In this document: positions 32,304-42,981 of the stretch, in pieces
Layout: each line of letters starts with the position of its first letter
Numbering within the stretch: position 1 is the stretch's first letter
Assembly: GCA_021810205.1 (NCBI GenBank)
Contig: JAJZJC010000018.1
Coordinates: 1-43,800, forward strand
DNA: 43,800 bases
Source of the DNA: Actinomycetes bacterium
Lineage (GTDB): Bacteria > Actinomycetota > Acidimicrobiia > Acidimicrobiales > RAAP-2
Direction of reading: 5' to 3'
The notes under the pieces: model-generated
Seen by the model: the letters and a program-made list of their open reading frames with translations, nothing else
Told to the model about the DNA's origin: nothing
Databases searched by the model: none
Position numbers and translations under genes: made by a program

Positions 32304-32966
32304 TCACACGAGGACCACGGTGAGGAGGTCGACCAGCATGCGGGCGGTCGCGCCCCAGACGGTCTCGCCCGCCACCTCGAAGAAGTACATGGGGAACGTG
32401 GGGAGTCCCGGCTCGCTCCACAGCTCCTCCGTGAACGCCGCGGCAAGCTCCGCGAGCGAGACGTCGAAGACCCTCGCCACCTCTGCGGGATTGGCAACGA
32501 CGTGGGGACGCCGGTCGATGGTCGCCACGATCGGCGTGATGGGCGTCCCGGAGGCGAACGCCGAGGCAGGAGCGAGCAGGGCGAGCGGGCGCGGCACGGC
32601 GGGGTCGAGCCCGATCTCTTCGAACGCCTCGCGCAACGCGGCCGCGACCGGGTCCTCGTCTGCCTCGATGCGGCCGCCCGGAAAGCTCACTTGGCCGCGA
32701 TGCGTGCGCAGCGTGACCGAGCGCCGGGTGAGCAGCACCCTGGCTTCGCCGTCTTCTTCGAAGAGCGCGACGAGCACCGCGGACGGCGTGGCGGCCGCTG
32801 CGCCGGGTGCCGCCACGGGCACCGCGACGGGCGAAGATGGCGGCCCGGCGGGCAGGAGCCTGCCGGACCGCCCCATCGCCTCGACGACCACGTCGAGCGA
32901 GATCCCGCGCCGCGGTCGCCATGGCGGAGGGCCACCGGGCACGACCGTGGATGGCCGCGGGATCAC
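32304..32966 (-). CDS. Nudix hydrolase, CoA pyrophosphatase-like
   Basis: A 220-residue Nudix protein. The Nudix box is intact across FPGGRIEADE and REAFEEIGLD near residues 95-120. The preceding RSVTLRTHRGQVSFPGG and the later YFFEVAGETVWGATARML match the NudL/CoA-pyrophosphatase branch, which cleaves CoA and its thioesters. An Ala/Pro-rich N-terminal 50 residues precede the domain. GTG 32966 lies seven bases after the groEL stop, without a clear Shine-Dalgarno, so it may be coupled to groEL. Confidence 0.87.
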   Translation of the reverse strand: MIPRPSTVVPGGPPPWRPRRGISLDVVVEAMGRSGRLLPAGPPSSPVAVPVAAPGAAAATPSAVLVALFEEDGEARVLLTRRSVTLRTHRGQVSFPGGRIEADEDPVAAALREAFEEIGLDPAVPRPLALLAPASAFASGTPITPIVATIDRRPHVVANPAEVARVFDVSLAELAAAFTEELWSEPGLPTFPMYFFEVAGETVWGATARMLVDLLTVVLV

Positions 32967-32973
32967 TGCGTCA

Positions 32974-34755
<1,782 letters not shown>

Positions 34756-34767
34756 TCAGCTGGCTCC

Positions 34768-34826
34768 GTTCCTTGGTTACTGTTCCTTGGTTACTCGTCC
34801 AGCTTGGAGTTACTTGTCCAGCTTGG
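34768..34826 (-). repeat. Tandem copies of the groES end, each with a TAA
   Basis: agttacttgtccagcttgg (34808-34826; groES codons and stop) is repeated with two changes at 34789-34807. gttccttggttact is repeated perfectly at 34768-34781 and 34782-34795. On the minus strand each copy carries a TAA, so groES is followed by three further TAA triplets in about 45 bases. Confidence 0.93.
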
Positions 34827-35103
34827 CGAGGACGTCACGACCGGAGAGGATGAGCAGGTCCTCGCCGTCGACGGTGATCTCGGTGCCGCCGTACTTCGAG
34901 TAGACGACGGTGTCGCCGACCTTCACGTCGAGGGGGATGATCTCGCCGGTGTTCTCGGCACGACGGCCGGGGCCGACCGCGAGCACCTCGCCCTGCTGGG
35001 GCTTCTCCTTGGCGGTGTCTGGAATGACCAGCCCCGACGCGGTGGTCTCCTCGGACTCGCCCGGCCGGACGACGATCCGGTCATCGAGAGGGTGGAGCTT
35101 CAT
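34810..35103 (-). CDS. groES: 10-kDa co-chaperonin GroES
   Basis: A 97-residue lid subunit for Gro[46 protein letters not shown] contains the mobile loop (TTASGLVIP). [32 protein letters not shown] completes the fold. ATG 35103 has AAGGAGG seven bases upstream. A CIRCE operator and a sigma-70-like promoter lie directly in front of it, so it is probably HrcA-controlled and heat-inducible. Its last codons and stop are duplicated downstream. Confidence 0.98.
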   Translation of the reverse strand: MKLHPLDDRIVVRPGESEETTASGLVIPDTAKEKPQQGEVLAVGPGRRAENTGEIIPLDVKVGDTVVYSKYGGTEITVDGEDLLILSGRDVLAKLDK

Positions 35104-35126
35104 GGAAGCGGCCTCCTTGGCACTTG

Positions 35127-35153
35127 TTGGCACTCGAACCTTGCGAGTGCTAA
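35127..35153 (-). promoter_or_regulatory. CIRCE element (HrcA operator) of groES-groEL
   Basis: On the minus strand TTAGCACTC - nine bases - GAGTGCCAA. The CIRCE consensus is TTAGCACTC-N9-GAGTGCTAA, so 17 of 18 arm positions match. It lies 24 bases before the groES start, immediately after the -10 box. HrcA repressor binding is inferred; no hrcA gene is in the window. Confidence 0.95.
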
Positions 35154-35181
35154 TGCTAGCGGACGTCCCGGGGAGGGGCAA
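35153..35181 (-). promoter_or_regulatory. Sigma-70-like promoter of groES
   Basis: On the minus strand TTGCCC (-35) and TAGCAT (-10) are separated by exactly 17 bases. The -10 touches the CIRCE arm. Most of the promoter lies inside the final codons of the upstream glycosyltransferase gene. Confidence 0.55.
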
Positions 35182-36805
35182 CCGGTGGCGCCGGCGACGT
35201 CGGAGAGCCGCTTTCCAGCCAGGCCCGTCGTGCCGCGCGCAGCGCCCGAACGGCGCGCAGGACCACCCGGGGCGCGGCGCCACGCGCCGCTCGTCGCTCC
35301 AGGGCGTTCGCCACCGCTCGGGCGCTCGCCCGGGCGCGCGCTCGGGCGCTCGCTCGGGCGCGCGCTCGGGCAACGGGGGTCGAGAGCTCCCCGAAGCTGG
35401 AGGAGGCTCCAGCACGTCCGCCCCGGCGGGCGGGCGGCGTCTTCGAGCTGCGGGTGGCTTGCACGCCCATACCGGGCACGGGCAGCCACTCGGCGAGCGG
35501 CACGTCGTCTTCGAGAAGACGTGCGCCGAGCGCGGCGCGCGCTCGGGCGGCGGCGGTCCGCACCCCGAGCGCCGCCTCGTCGATCCCAGCGGCGTCCCCC
35601 CCGGTGCCTGCCCTCGCCCCAGCGCGGCGGCGCGCGGCCAGCTCCTCCAGCGCCACCTCGGCGCGCTCGAGCACGGGGGGCCAGAGGTGCTCGTCGAGCA
35701 CGTAGCGCCGACCGTGGCTCGCCATCTCGGCAGCGAGGTCCGGGCGCTCGAGCACCGTCTTCACGCACTCGGCCAGCTCGAGCTCGTCGCCGTAGAGCAA
35801 GCCGCCGCCCGAGCGCTCGCAGTGCCAGGAGACGACCGCGCCCGCGGCGTTGCCGATGACCGCCGTGCCGGCGAGCCAGCTCTCCATCACCGTGCGCGAG
35901 AAGCTCTCGAGGGTGCTCGGCTGCACGTGGGCGGCTGCGGCAGCGAAGGCGTCGGGCACCTCGGCCGCATCCAAGCACCCGAGGTCGACCACCCGGTCCG
36001 CCAAGTGCTCGGGCACCGGCGCCCGGCCCGCCCCGATCGTGACCAGGTCGACGTCGAGGCCGAGCCGGCCCGTCGCCACCTCGAGGCCGGCCAGCGCACC
36101 GGGCCAGCCCTTTCCGTCCTCTCGCCGTCCCGCGTACAGCACGAAGGGGCGCCGCGCCAGACCGTGGCGCCGACGGAACCCGTCGGCGTCGTAGCGTTCG
36201 GGCACCCTGACGCCCGCGCCGATCGTGCGGTGCGTCCCGAGCGGCACGAGGCGGTGCGCGAGCTCGTGCTCGGGCTCGGAGAGGAACCACACTTGGGCCG
36301 CGCCCGCCAGCGCCGCTCGCACCACACGCAGGCGCGCGGCAGGCTCGTCGTGGAGGCAGGGAACAAGGACGCTGCGCCCGGGTGCCAGAGGCAGGCAGTG
36401 CAACGTCGTCCACGCGAGATAGGGCGCGTAGACGATCGCCTCGTAGCGGCCCGCCTCTCGTTCGACGTGGTGGGCGAGGTCGGGCGCCTCGTAGCGGCTG
36501 GCGACCCACGCCAGCTCCACGGACGCGCTGAGCGGTCCGCCGCCGAGCACGCGGTGGTCGAGGTCGTCTCGCCGCGCGTGGTCGGCCCTTGGTAGCGCCT
36601 CGAACCGCCGGACCTCCACGCCGGACTCGACGGTCACCCCGGGCGCGAGCTCGTTCTGCCAGGTATCGGTGTCGAGTGCGCCCGTCGTCAGGACGCTGAC
36701 CTCGTGGCCGCGTCCGGCAAGGCCCTCGGCGAGCTCGCGTAGATGTGCCTCTGCACCCCCGACGACGCCGGTGCCGTAGCGGGGGCTCACGAACGCCAAG
36801 CGCAC
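35156..36805 (-). CDS. GT-B family glycosyltransferase (GT4-like)
   Basis: A 549-residue glycosyltransferase. The N-terminal acceptor domain opens with [41 protein letters not shown], a GT4 hallmark. The donor domain has [45 protein letters not shown] and the E-x7-E-like segment [19 protein letters not shown]. From about residue 400 the protein continues as an Ala/Arg-rich helical and then disordered tail, including an ARARAS repeat, well beyond a normal 370-380-residue enzyme. GTG 36805 gives the usual N-terminus; GTG 36814 is an alternative. The acceptor is unknown; cell-surface polysaccharide or glycolipid is inferred from family and neighbour. Confidence 0.87.
   Translation of the reverse strand: MRLAFVSPRYGTGVVGGAEAHLRELAEGLAGRGHEVSVLTTGALDTDTWQNELAPGVTVESGVEVRRFEALPRADHARRDDLDHRVLGGGPLSASVELAWVASRYEAPDLAHHVEREAGRYEAIVYAPYLAWTTLHCLPLAPGRSVLVPCLHDEPAARLRVVRAALAGAAQVWFLSEPEHELAHRLVPLGTHRTIGAGVRVPERYDADGFRRRHGLARRPFVLYAGRREDGKGWPGALAGLEVATGRLGLDVDLVTIGAGRAPVPEHLADRVVDLGCLDAAEVPDAFAAAAAHVQPSTLESFSRTVMESWLAGTAVIGNAAGAVVSWHCERSGGGLLYGDELELAECVKTVLERPDLAAEMASHGRRYVLDEHLWPPVLERAEVALEELAARRRAGARAGTGGDAAGIDEAALGVRTAAARARAALGARLLEDDVPLAEWLPVPGMGVQATRSSKTPPARRGGRAGASSSFGELSTPVARARARASARARARASARAVANALERRAARGAAPRVVLRAVRALRAARRAWLESGSPTSPAPPVAPPRDVR
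35316..35363 (-). repeat. Two 24-bp coding repeats in the glycosyltransferase tail
   Basis: Two adjacent 24-bp units (35316-35339 and 35340-35363) differ at one base, and a third partial copy follows. They encode ARARAS-type sequence. Confidence 0.9.
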
Positions 36806-36870
36806 GTAGCGCACGCTAGTGCGACACCGTCCGTAGGCTCGGGGCGGTTCGCTCCGTCGAGCGCGGTGGA

Positions 36871-39348
36871 TCAGACCCCGAGCAGGTCGAGGACCGCTTC
36901 GGCGACGAGCTCGTAGGTCTGGGTCTCGGCCCAGGCGCGGCCCGAGTCCCCGAGACGTCGTCGCCGCTCGGCTGTGGTGACGAGCTGGCCGAGGATGTCG
37001 GCGAGCGCCCCCACGCCGGCCTCGGGGTCCACCTTCGCCACTGCATCGTCGGGGAGCTCGCCCATCCAGCCGGTCGAAGACACCACGGTCGGCACCCCCG
37101 CGGAGAGGCACTCGCCCACGGTGAGGGAGCACTCGCCGAAGAAGTGCCGGCGAAGCTGGACCGCGACGTCGGTCCGTCCGAGGCGCGCCAGGTACTCGGC
37201 GTCATCCACCACCCCGGTGAGCTCCACGTAGGCCTCGACGCCCTCCGTGCTGGCGAGCGTGGTGAGCGCGTCGCGCATGGCGTCGCCAACGGGTCCGACG
37301 AACTGGACGACGACGTCGTGGCCACGGCGACGGAGCTCGGCGAGCGCGAGGACGATGTCCCCGGGACGCTTCTGGGGATGGACGATGCCGAAGCTCGAGA
37401 CGGTCGCCGGGGTGCCGGCCCCCGCCGCGACCACTGACTGCGCGGACTGCGCGGACTGCGCGGACTGCGCGGACCGGGTCGCACGCGCCGTCTCGACCGC
37501 GCGGCGCTGCGCCTCGTCGAGGCACGACAAGGCGAAGGGCACCACTGCGAGCCGTCCGTCGAGATCGGGGCCGACGTCGAGGACCGCGAGGCGGCGCGCG
37601 GCATCCGAGAACAGCGCGCAGCGCTCGGCGTCGCGCACCACGTCCTTCAACAGGTAGAGGCCGTAGCGCTCGGTGTCGGCATCGTCGAGGCGGTCACCGT
37701 GCCCGAGGCCCTCGGGCAGTCCGGGGTAGTTCCGCTCGATCGCGGCCGAGAGCCCACCCGGCGCGGCTCCTCGAGTGGTCGCCGACAGGGCCAGCAGTCC
37801 GCTCAGTCGCACCTCGTGCGCGAGCACGGTGCCACGGCGGCGGCGGAGCGCGCCGAGCGCGTTGGCGTGATGCTCGGAATTCCCGAGCACGTAGACGACG
37901 TGCTCGTAGCCGCCGAGCACCCCGTCGAAGCGCTCGAAGAGCGCGGCGTCAACCGGGAGGGCGCCGGCCACGGGCAACGGGTCCACCCTCGATCGGTTCC
38001 GCCCGTCGACGAAGCAGTCGATCTCGAGCGGTGAGGCCGCCGACCCCACGCCAGAGGCGCCCCGTGCCTCGGCACGCCGTGCGTCGACCCGGTGCATCGC
38101 CGCCACCATGGCCGCGCTGTAGCCGGCCACGCCGCTTCGGATCGGCGGGAACGGCGAGACCACCGCCACTCGGCGCCGCCGTCGCCACGGGCGTCGTGAC
38201 CCGTCGGCCATCTGCTCCCACACCGACACCGCGCGCTCGGCGACGGCGTCCCAGGAAGTCACGACCTTGTCGGCGTCCGCGCGCAGCGACGCCTGCAACC
38301 CCGCATCGGTCACGCACCGTGCCATGACCGCCGCCATGTCCTGCGGGTCCGCCGGGTCGAAGCGGGCCCTGGCGTCGGCGACCAGCTCCGAGAGCGGCGG
38401 GCGATCCGACACGCAGCACACCGCACCGCAGGCCAGCGCCTCGGCGACCGGCAGCCCGAACCCCTCGGCCAGGGAGGGGAACGCCACGAGGGAGGCAGCC
38501 TGGTAGCAGCGAAGGAGCGTCTCATCGGAGACGAAGCCGGTCAGCACGAGCGACCGCCCGATCCCCGCGTCCGCGGCAAGGCGACGGTAGTGGGCGACGA
38601 AGTTCGGCGCGAAGTCACCGAGGACGACGAGCCCCAGACCGTTGCGCACGTGAGCAGGGAGGAGACCGAAGGCGGCGATGAGGCCCTCGACGTTCTTGCG
38701 GGGGTCGCTGCCCGCAGGAAACAGGACGAAGGGACGGTCGATGTCGGGATGCTCGCGCGCCAGTGCGGCAAGCGCCCCTGCGCGCGAGGCGGGAGGGACG
38801 AAGCGCGCGGCGACCCCCGAGCCGACCACGTGGCAGCGTGCAGCTGCGACGCCGAGATCGCGCCGGACGTCCGACGCCACCTTGTCGGAGATCGCAAGCA
38901 CCGCGTCCGCCGAGCGCACCACCTCGAGGCGCGCCATGTAGCGCCGCCGAGCCGCGGGATGCACCAGGTAGCGCTCGCGTTCATGCAGTGGGATCAGGTC
39001 GTAGACGATGACCGAGTAGCGCATGCCGTGGTGGTCCACGTACGGCGGCCGGATCTGGGTCATGGTGCGCCCGAGCTCGATCGGCGACGGGCAGTGGTAG
39101 ATGGCGGCCCGCTCGCACGCAGCGACCGCCGCGGGGGTGCCCGAGTAGTGGACCTTCCCCGACCCCACGATCTCGTCGAGCACGCCGGGGGGCGGCCACT
39201 CGGGATCGACCAGGTACGCGCCGACCACCTCGGGCCTCGCTCGCTCGAGCGCCGCCGCGTGCTCGTGCACCCAACGGCCGATGCCGCGGCCGCGGAAGTC
39301 GGGGCTCTGGACGGCACGCAGGTCGACGACGACCGCTCCTCGTGTCAC
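36871..39348 (-). CDS. Tandem two-domain glycosyltransferase (two GT4-like modules)
   Basis: An 825-residue protein made of two glycosyltransferase modules. Module 1 (about 1-385) starts VVVDLRAVQSPDFRGRGIGRWVHE. It contains YSVIVYDLIPLHERERYL, PFVLFPAGSDPRKNVEGLIAAF and the E-x7-E motif SLAEGFGLPVAEALACG. Module 2 (about 390-825) starts RVAVVSPFPPIRSGVAGYSAAM. It has VSSFGIVHPQKRPGDIVLALAEL, VVVQFVGPVGDAMRDAL and HFFGECSLTVGECLSAGVP. A 12-residue AQS repeat sits between the two lobes of module 2. Such fusions build surface polysaccharides with alternating linkages; acceptor unknown. GTG 39348 overlaps the upstream coiled-coil gene's stop as GTGA. Confidence 0.9.
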   Translation of the reverse strand: MTRGAVVVDLRAVQSPDFRGRGIGRWVHEHAAALERARPEVVGAYLVDPEWPPPGVLDEIVGSGKVHYSGTPAAVAACERAAIYHCPSPIELGRTMTQIRPPYVDHHGMRYSVIVYDLIPLHERERYLVHPAARRRYMARLEVVRSADAVLAISDKVASDVRRDLGVAAARCHVVGSGVAARFVPPASRAGALAALAREHPDIDRPFVLFPAGSDPRKNVEGLIAAFGLLPAHVRNGLGLVVLGDFAPNFVAHYRRLAADAGIGRSLVLTGFVSDETLLRCYQAASLVAFPSLAEGFGLPVAEALACGAVCCVSDRPPLSELVADARARFDPADPQDMAAVMARCVTDAGLQASLRADADKVVTSWDAVAERAVSVWEQMADGSRRPWRRRRRVAVVSPFPPIRSGVAGYSAAMVAAMHRVDARRAEARGASGVGSAASPLEIDCFVDGRNRSRVDPLPVAGALPVDAALFERFDGVLGGYEHVVYVLGNSEHHANALGALRRRRGTVLAHEVRLSGLLALSATTRGAAPGGLSAAIERNYPGLPEGLGHGDRLDDADTERYGLYLLKDVVRDAERCALFSDAARRLAVLDVGPDLDGRLAVVPFALSCLDEAQRRAVETARATRSAQSAQSAQSAQSVVAAGAGTPATVSSFGIVHPQKRPGDIVLALAELRRRGHDVVVQFVGPVGDAMRDALTTLASTEGVEAYVELTGVVDDAEYLARLGRTDVAVQLRRHFFGECSLTVGECLSAGVPTVVSSTGWMGELPDDAVAKVDPEAGVGALADILGQLVTTAERRRRLGDSGRAWAETQTYELVAEAVLDLLGV
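37437..37472 (-). repeat. Four perfect 9-bp coding repeats (AQS)
   Basis: actgcgcgg is repeated four times without a mismatch and encodes the AQS tripeptide repeat inside module 2 of the two-domain glycosyltransferase. Confidence 0.97.
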
Positions 39349-39635
39349 GGCGCCTGCCCGACCCGCCCTTCGAGATCCTCGATGCGGTCGGTGGCCTGTC
39401 GCAGGAGCCGGCCGAGCAGCTCGGTGCTCTGGTTCTCGACGTCCACCTGGGTCTCGGCGATCTCGCGCAGCTCGCGTACCTGGGCCTCGATCGCCGCCAG
39501 GTGCCGCTCGATCACGTCGAGGCGCTCGTCGACCGCTCGCTGGTGGCCGAGGAGCGACGACGCCGCCTTCCTGGCGAGCCCTGTCGTCGCCCGGCGCAGC
39601 CCGGGGCGAGCACCGCGAGGTGTGGATGTGGCCAT
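39345..39635 (-). CDS. Small coiled-coil protein coupled to the glycosyltransferase
   Basis: A 96-residue protein. A basic N-terminus (ATSTPRGARPGLRRATTGLARKAAS) is followed by a heptad-rich coiled coil from residue 30 to the end (VDERLDVIERHLAAIEAQVRELREIAETQVDVENQSTELLGRLLRQATDRIEDLEGRV). ATG 39635 has AGGGAG six bases upstream. Its TGA overlaps the GTG of the two-domain glycosyltransferase, so the two are made together; it may be an oligomerisation or membrane-targeting partner. No known family is recognised. Confidence 0.78.
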   Translation of the reverse strand: MATSTPRGARPGLRRATTGLARKAASSLLGHQRAVDERLDVIERHLAAIEAQVRELREIAETQVDVENQSTELLGRLLRQATDRIEDLEGRVGQAP

Positions 39636-39697
39636 CGACGTCTCCCTGGAGGTGGCGCGCCGAGGTGCCGGCGGCACGGCGAGGATACCCGGTCGGT

Positions 39698-40750
39698 TCA
39701 GGCGGTCGCCGCGAGCTGCCCGCAGGCGGCGTCGATCTCGACGCCGCGCGTGACGCGCACCGTCGCGTTCACCCCGAGGGCGACCAGCGTGTCACGCGCC
39801 CGCACGACACCCGTGCGCGGCGTGCCTCGCACGGGGTAGCCGGGGGTCGGGTTCAACGGGATCAGGTTCACGTGCGCGCCGAGCGGCCGGGCGAACGCGG
39901 CGAGCTCGACCATGTCGCGCTCCGTGTCGTTGGTCCCGTCGATGAGCGCCCACTCGATGGAGAGGCGCCGCCCGGACGCCGCCACGTACTCGGCGCACGC
40001 GTCGGCGAGCACCGCGAGGGGGTAGCGCCGGTTGACCGGCACCAGGCGGTCACGCAGCTCGTCGTTGGCGGCGTGCAGTGAGAGCGCGAGGTTCACGGGC
40101 AGGGTCTCGGTCGCCAGGCGACGGATGCCCGGAGCGATACCGACGGTCGACACGGTGAGATGGCGGGCGGAGATCCCGATGTCGGCGTGGATGCGCTCGA
40201 TCGCGCCCCAGACTCGCTCGTAGTTGGCGAGCGGCTCGCCCATCCCCATGAACACGACGTTCGAGAGGCGGCGGGGCGCGGCCGCGCGTGCCGCGACCAC
40301 CACCTGCTCCACGATCTCTCCGATCCTCAGGTGCCGCCCGAACCCTCCCTGTCCCGTCGCGCAGAACGCGCACGCCATCGCGCACCCCGCCTGGGTGGAG
40401 ACACACGCCGTCACCCGGTCCGGGTACGCCATGAGCACGGTCTCGATCCGGCGCCCGTCGGCGAGCGCGAAGAGCCACTTCACCGTGTCGCCACCGTCCG
40501 CGTGCCGCCACGCGAGCTCGTGCAGCGCTGGGCGCAACGTCGGCTCGAGCCGGTCGCGCAGCGCACGCGGGAGGTCGGTCATCTCGACCGGCCGGCGCAG
40601 CCGACGGTAGAGGCCGTCCCACACCTGGCGCGCACGGTAGGGGGGCTCGCCCTCGATAAGGGCCGCCAGCGCGTCACGATCGAGGTCGTAGGTGGACGCC
40701 ACAGCGGGCGCCACGTCGCCGGCGCGGCGAAGGGGCAGCGCAGGCATCAT
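39698..40750 (-). CDS. rlmN: Dual-specificity rRNA/tRNA methyltransferase RlmN
   Basis: A 350-residue radical SAM enzyme that methylates C2 of an adenosine in 23S rRNA and some tRNAs. The cluster motif CxxxCxxC is CAMACAFC in VSTQAGCAMACAFCATGQGGF. RLSNVVFMGMGEPLANYERV and HLTVSTVGIAPGIRRLA are family signatures. The second catalytic Cys lies near the C-terminus in RGVEIDAACGQL. Length is normal. ATG 40750 overlaps the tsaD stop as ATGA. Confidence 0.96.
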   Translation of the reverse strand: MMPALPLRRAGDVAPAVASTYDLDRDALAALIEGEPPYRARQVWDGLYRRLRRPVEMTDLPRALRDRLEPTLRPALHELAWRHADGGDTVKWLFALADGRRIETVLMAYPDRVTACVSTQAGCAMACAFCATGQGGFGRHLRIGEIVEQVVVAARAAAPRRLSNVVFMGMGEPLANYERVWGAIERIHADIGISARHLTVSTVGIAPGIRRLATETLPVNLALSLHAANDELRDRLVPVNRRYPLAVLADACAEYVAASGRRLSIEWALIDGTNDTERDMVELAAFARPLGAHVNLIPLNPTPGYPVRGTPRTGVVRARDTLVALGVNATVRVTRGVEIDAACGQLAATA

Positions 40751-41730
40751 GTGTCGAAGGTGAGGAAGAGGTTGGGATCGGCGGCGAGGGACAGCGGGCT
40801 CGGCCCCTCGTGAGCGAGCCGCCAGGCGCCCGCCGCGGCGATCATCGCCGCGTTGTCGGTGCACATGGCCATGCTCGGCAGATAGGTGGGCACGTCGACC
40901 GCCGCCGGCGCGCGGCGACGGAGCAACGAGTTCGCCGCGACGCCCCCACCCAGGCACAGCCCCTTCGCCCCGAGGTCCGTCACCGCGCGGGCAGCCTTGG
41001 TGACCAACACGTCGACGACCGCGTCTTGGAACGACGCCGCCAGGTCGCAAGTGGCGGCTCGTGGATGGCGCTGGGCGGTACGGACGACCGCGGTCTTCAA
41101 CCCCGAGAAGGAGAAGTCGTAGCTCCCGTCGTTGAGCGCGCGGGGGAAGGAGAACGCGCGAGGGTCCCCTTCGCGCGCGGTGCGGTCGATGGCGGGACCG
41201 CCGGGGTAGCCGAGGCCGAGGTACCGGGCGACCTTGTCGAAGGCCTCGCCGGCGGCGTCGTCGAGGGTCTGGCCGAGGAGGCGGTAGCGACCCGGCGCTT
41301 TGGCGAGCACGAGCAGCGTGTGGCCACCGGAGACGAGGAGCACGACGAGCGGCCAGAGGAGCGACGGCTCTTCGATCACCGGGGCGAACAGATGGCCCTC
41401 CAAGTGGTTCACGCCGACGAAGGGCACGTCCCAGCTCATCGCGAGCGCCTTCGCCGCGCTCATGCCCACGAGCAGGGAGCCGATCAGGCCCGGCCCGTAG
41501 GTGGCGGCGACGGCGTCGGGACGATCGGTGCCCGCCGCGGCCAGTGCCTCCCCGACGACGGGCACGAGCAGCTCGACATGTGCGCGCCCTGCAATCTCGG
41601 GGACGACCCCGCCGTAGCGGGCGTGGAGGTCGATCTGGCTCGAGACGACCGAGGAGCGCACGAGGCGGCCGTCGGAGACCACGGCCGCGGCCGTCTCGTC
41701 ACACGAGGTCTCGATCCCGAGAACGTTCAT
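40747..41730 (-). CDS. tsaD: tRNA t6A threonylcarbamoyltransferase subunit TsaD
   Basis: A 327-residue ASKHA-fold enzyme. NVLGIETSCDETAAAVVSDG is the canonical N-terminus. The metal-binding His pair lies in FVGVNHLEGHLFAP, and LLVSGGHTLLVLA, TLDDAAGEAFDKVARYLGLGYPGGPAID and LGGGVAANSLLR are family motifs. With TsaB and TsaE it transfers threonylcarbamoyl to A37 of ANN-decoding tRNAs. Its ATG overlaps the rimI stop as ATGA. Confidence 0.97.
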   Translation of the reverse strand: MNVLGIETSCDETAAAVVSDGRLVRSSVVSSQIDLHARYGGVVPEIAGRAHVELLVPVVGEALAAAGTDRPDAVAATYGPGLIGSLLVGMSAAKALAMSWDVPFVGVNHLEGHLFAPVIEEPSLLWPLVVLLVSGGHTLLVLAKAPGRYRLLGQTLDDAAGEAFDKVARYLGLGYPGGPAIDRTAREGDPRAFSFPRALNDGSYDFSFSGLKTAVVRTAQRHPRAATCDLAASFQDAVVDVLVTKAARAVTDLGAKGLCLGGGVAANSLLRRRAPAAVDVPTYLPSMAMCTDNAAMIAAAGAWRLAHEGPSPLSLAADPNLFLTFDT

Positions 41731-42221
41731 CGAAGCGTGCTCCGGATCTCTTCGAGGCGCTCGTGATAGGCGGGAGAGTCGATGTCGTAGGCCCACATGA
41801 CGTAGGCGTCCTCGCCACTCAGCTGGTAGTAGCCCTTGCGCAGCGCGACCGGGGCGAAGCCGAAGCGCCGGTAGAGGGCCTGGGCACGCGTGTTGCCGAC
41901 GGCGACCTCCAAGGACACGTGACGCGAGCCCTCCTTCTGGGCGATCTCGATCGCCCCGAGCATGATCTGGGTCCCGATCCCCCGGCCCTGGTGTGCCGGG
42001 GCCACTGCCACCGTCGTCACGTGCGCTTCCTCCTCTACGAACATCAGCCCGACGTAGCCGACCATCTCACGCCCCTCTCGGGCGATCCGGTACGCCCGTC
42101 CGCGCCGGAGCGCCAGCTCCGAGGCGAACACCCCGTGGCTCCAGGGCTCGGGGAACACGACCTGCTCGATCTCCATCACCCGGCGCAGGTCGCGCCGGCG
42201 CATCTTGACGAGCTCGATCAT
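41727..42221 (-). CDS. rimI: GNAT N-acetyltransferase RimI-like
   Basis: A 164-residue GNAT enzyme. The acetyl-CoA-binding motif A reads VAPAHQGRGIGTQIMLGAIEIA, preceded by VTTVAV and followed by VSLEVAVGNTRAQALYRRFGFAPVALRKGYY, all typical of RimI. In other bacteria RimI acetylates the N-terminus of ribosomal protein S18, or other proteins. It is embedded between tsaB and tsaD, as in many actinobacteria. ATG 42221 lies 82 bases after tsaB; no ATG, GTG or TTG extension is evident. Confidence 0.93.
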   Translation of the reverse strand: MIELVKMRRRDLRRVMEIEQVVFPEPWSHGVFASELALRRGRAYRIAREGREMVGYVGLMFVEEEAHVTTVAVAPAHQGRGIGTQIMLGAIEIAQKEGSRHVSLEVAVGNTRAQALYRRFGFAPVALRKGYYQLSGEDAYVMWAYDIDSPAYHERLEEIRSTLR

Positions 42222-42303
42222 CCCGCCGACCTGTCCACGCCAGCCCGTCCCACGAGGACGACACCGTTCACCCTGGCCATCCTGCTCACCGTGGGCATCC
42301 GGC

Positions 42304-42981
42304 TCACCGCTGCGCCCAGTTGATCCGGGCGTCTGCCTCCCGCAGGTACATGGGCCGCAGGAGCCCGGGCGGAATGGGCTTTTCGCCCCCACGGAGCCTA
42401 CCGGCCGCCAGGGCGACCAGAGCGGCCGGCGACGGCGCCGAGATCGCTGCGACGTGGAGGGGCGCGAACAGCTCGGGATAGCGCTGCGCCCCGGTCCCCA
42501 CCACGACCAGGTCGTCCTCGCCGGCGGCGACGAGGGACGCCGCGAGCTCCGCTGGTGTGCGGCGCGCTGGTGGCTCGATCTCCTCTGTCGGCGCGGCGTA
42601 GCGCGCGGCGAAGACCTCCTTTCGGCGCGCGTCGACCACGGCGGCGACCTGGCCGCGCCAGCCCGCGTCGAAGACCTCGCGGGCGAGCACCGCCACGCTC
42701 GTGACGCCGAGCACGCCGATCCCGAGCCCCTGGGCGAGGCCCTGGGCAGTGGCGACACCGACCCGCAGGCCGGTGAACAGCCCCGGGCCGACGTCGAGCG
42801 CGACGGTGTCGACGTCCGCGAGCGAGGCCTGTCCCTGCTCCAGCACGTGCCCGATGGCCGGCGCGAGCGTCTCGGCGTGTCGGCGCTCGCCGCGCACCCA
42901 GACGACTGCGCGGACTCCCTCGTCGTCGGCGAGCGCGACGCCGGCGCACTCGGCCGCCGTCTCGATCCCGAGCAGCATCAC
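42304..42981 (-). CDS. tsaB: t6A biosynthesis protein TsaB
   Basis: A 225-residue ASKHA-fold partner of TsaD. LLGIETAAECAGVALADDEG opens the fold. VDTVALDVGPGLFTGLRVGVATAQGLAQGLGIGVLGVTSV is the family signature. GTG 42981 overlaps the tsaE stop as GTGA; the adjacent ATG 42978 is equally possible. The C-terminus ends LREADARINWAQR, as usual in this group. Confidence 0.94.
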   Translation of the reverse strand: MMLLGIETAAECAGVALADDEGVRAVVWVRGERRHAETLAPAIGHVLEQGQASLADVDTVALDVGPGLFTGLRVGVATAQGLAQGLGIGVLGVTSVAVLAREVFDAGWRGQVAAVVDARRKEVFAARYAAPTEEIEPPARRTPAELAASLVAAGEDDLVVVGTGAQRYPELFAPLHVAAISAPSPAALVALAAGRLRGGEKPIPPGLLRPMYLREADARINWAQR

